The translations under genes were made by a program, and so were the position numbers. The notes under the pieces were generated by a model. The model saw nothing but the letters and a program-made list of their open reading frames with translations, made no database searches and was not told the DNA's origin. From Helcococcus kunzii ATCC 51366 (GTDB lineage Bacteria > Bacillota > Clostridia > Tissierellales > Peptoniphilaceae), in the NCBI RefSeq assembly GCF_000245755.1, contig NZ_JH601088.1:1358697-1422696 (forward strand): 64,000 nt of DNA, written 5' to 3'. Positions 63,631 through 64,000 of this stretch are shown one piece after another. How positions within the stretch are numbered: position 1 is the stretch's first letter; each line of letters starts with the position of its first letter.

Positions 63631-64000
<370 letters not shown>

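Overview
The window is low-GC, densely coded Gram-positive DNA. It has strong AGGAGG-type ribosome binding sites, sigma-A promoters (TTGACA-N17-TATACT) and U-tailed hairpin terminators. The core gene order matches the Firmicutes dnaK-sigA supercluster. A pyrophosphate-type phosphofructokinase, AdhE, lipoproteins, sorting-signal proteins and aromatic-rich cell-wall-binding repeats fit an anaerobic coccus of the Tissierellia/Peptoniphilaceae group (Parvimonas, Peptoniphilus and relatives). This placement is inferred from gene content and was not tested by database search.

Read from high to low coordinates, most genes lie on the minus strand and follow the order known from Bacillus subtilis: two signal peptidases, lepA, a hemW-like gene, hrcA-grpE-dnaK-dnaJ, prmA-rsmE, rpsU, nfeD-floA, phoH-ybeY-dgkA-era-recO-glyQS-ppsR-dnaG-rpoD. 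Two blocks interrupt it. About 4 kb with a glycerate kinase and a plus-strand ABC transporter sits between hemW and hrcA. About 30 kb of accessory genes (16.8-47.0 kb) sits between dnaJ and prmA.

The 30-kb block holds, from low to high coordinate: a neopullulanase-like amylase; adhE behind three Rex-like operators; a DUF975-like membrane protein; two tandemly duplicated membrane proteins; a DEAD-box helicase; ybaK; a VanS/VanR-like two-component system; an M42 aminopeptidase; a broken transglutaminase/cell-wall-binding surface protein; a small lipoprotein; a coiled-coil sorting-signal surface protein; ahpCF; a VanY-type carboxypeptidase lipoprotein; a PPi-type phosphofructokinase; and a sulfur cluster (SsuABC-like transporter, CoA-disulfide reductase-rhodanese, YeeE/YedE transporter). 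The right end has rpsT, a sulfatase and the 3' end of a second cell-wall-binding protein.

The least ordinary features are non-coding or degenerate. Three intergenic arrays at 21.6, 31.0 and 63.3 kb each contain five or six palindromic units of fixed length (35, 40 and 40 bp) with array-specific arm sequences. A full-length HemW homologue has lost all three radical-SAM cysteines. The primary sigma factor carries an insertion of about 300 residues between regions 1.2 and 2. The large surface-protein gene has two homopolymer frameshifts and one nonsense codon. A 174-bp inverted repeat begins at the end of the helicase gene.
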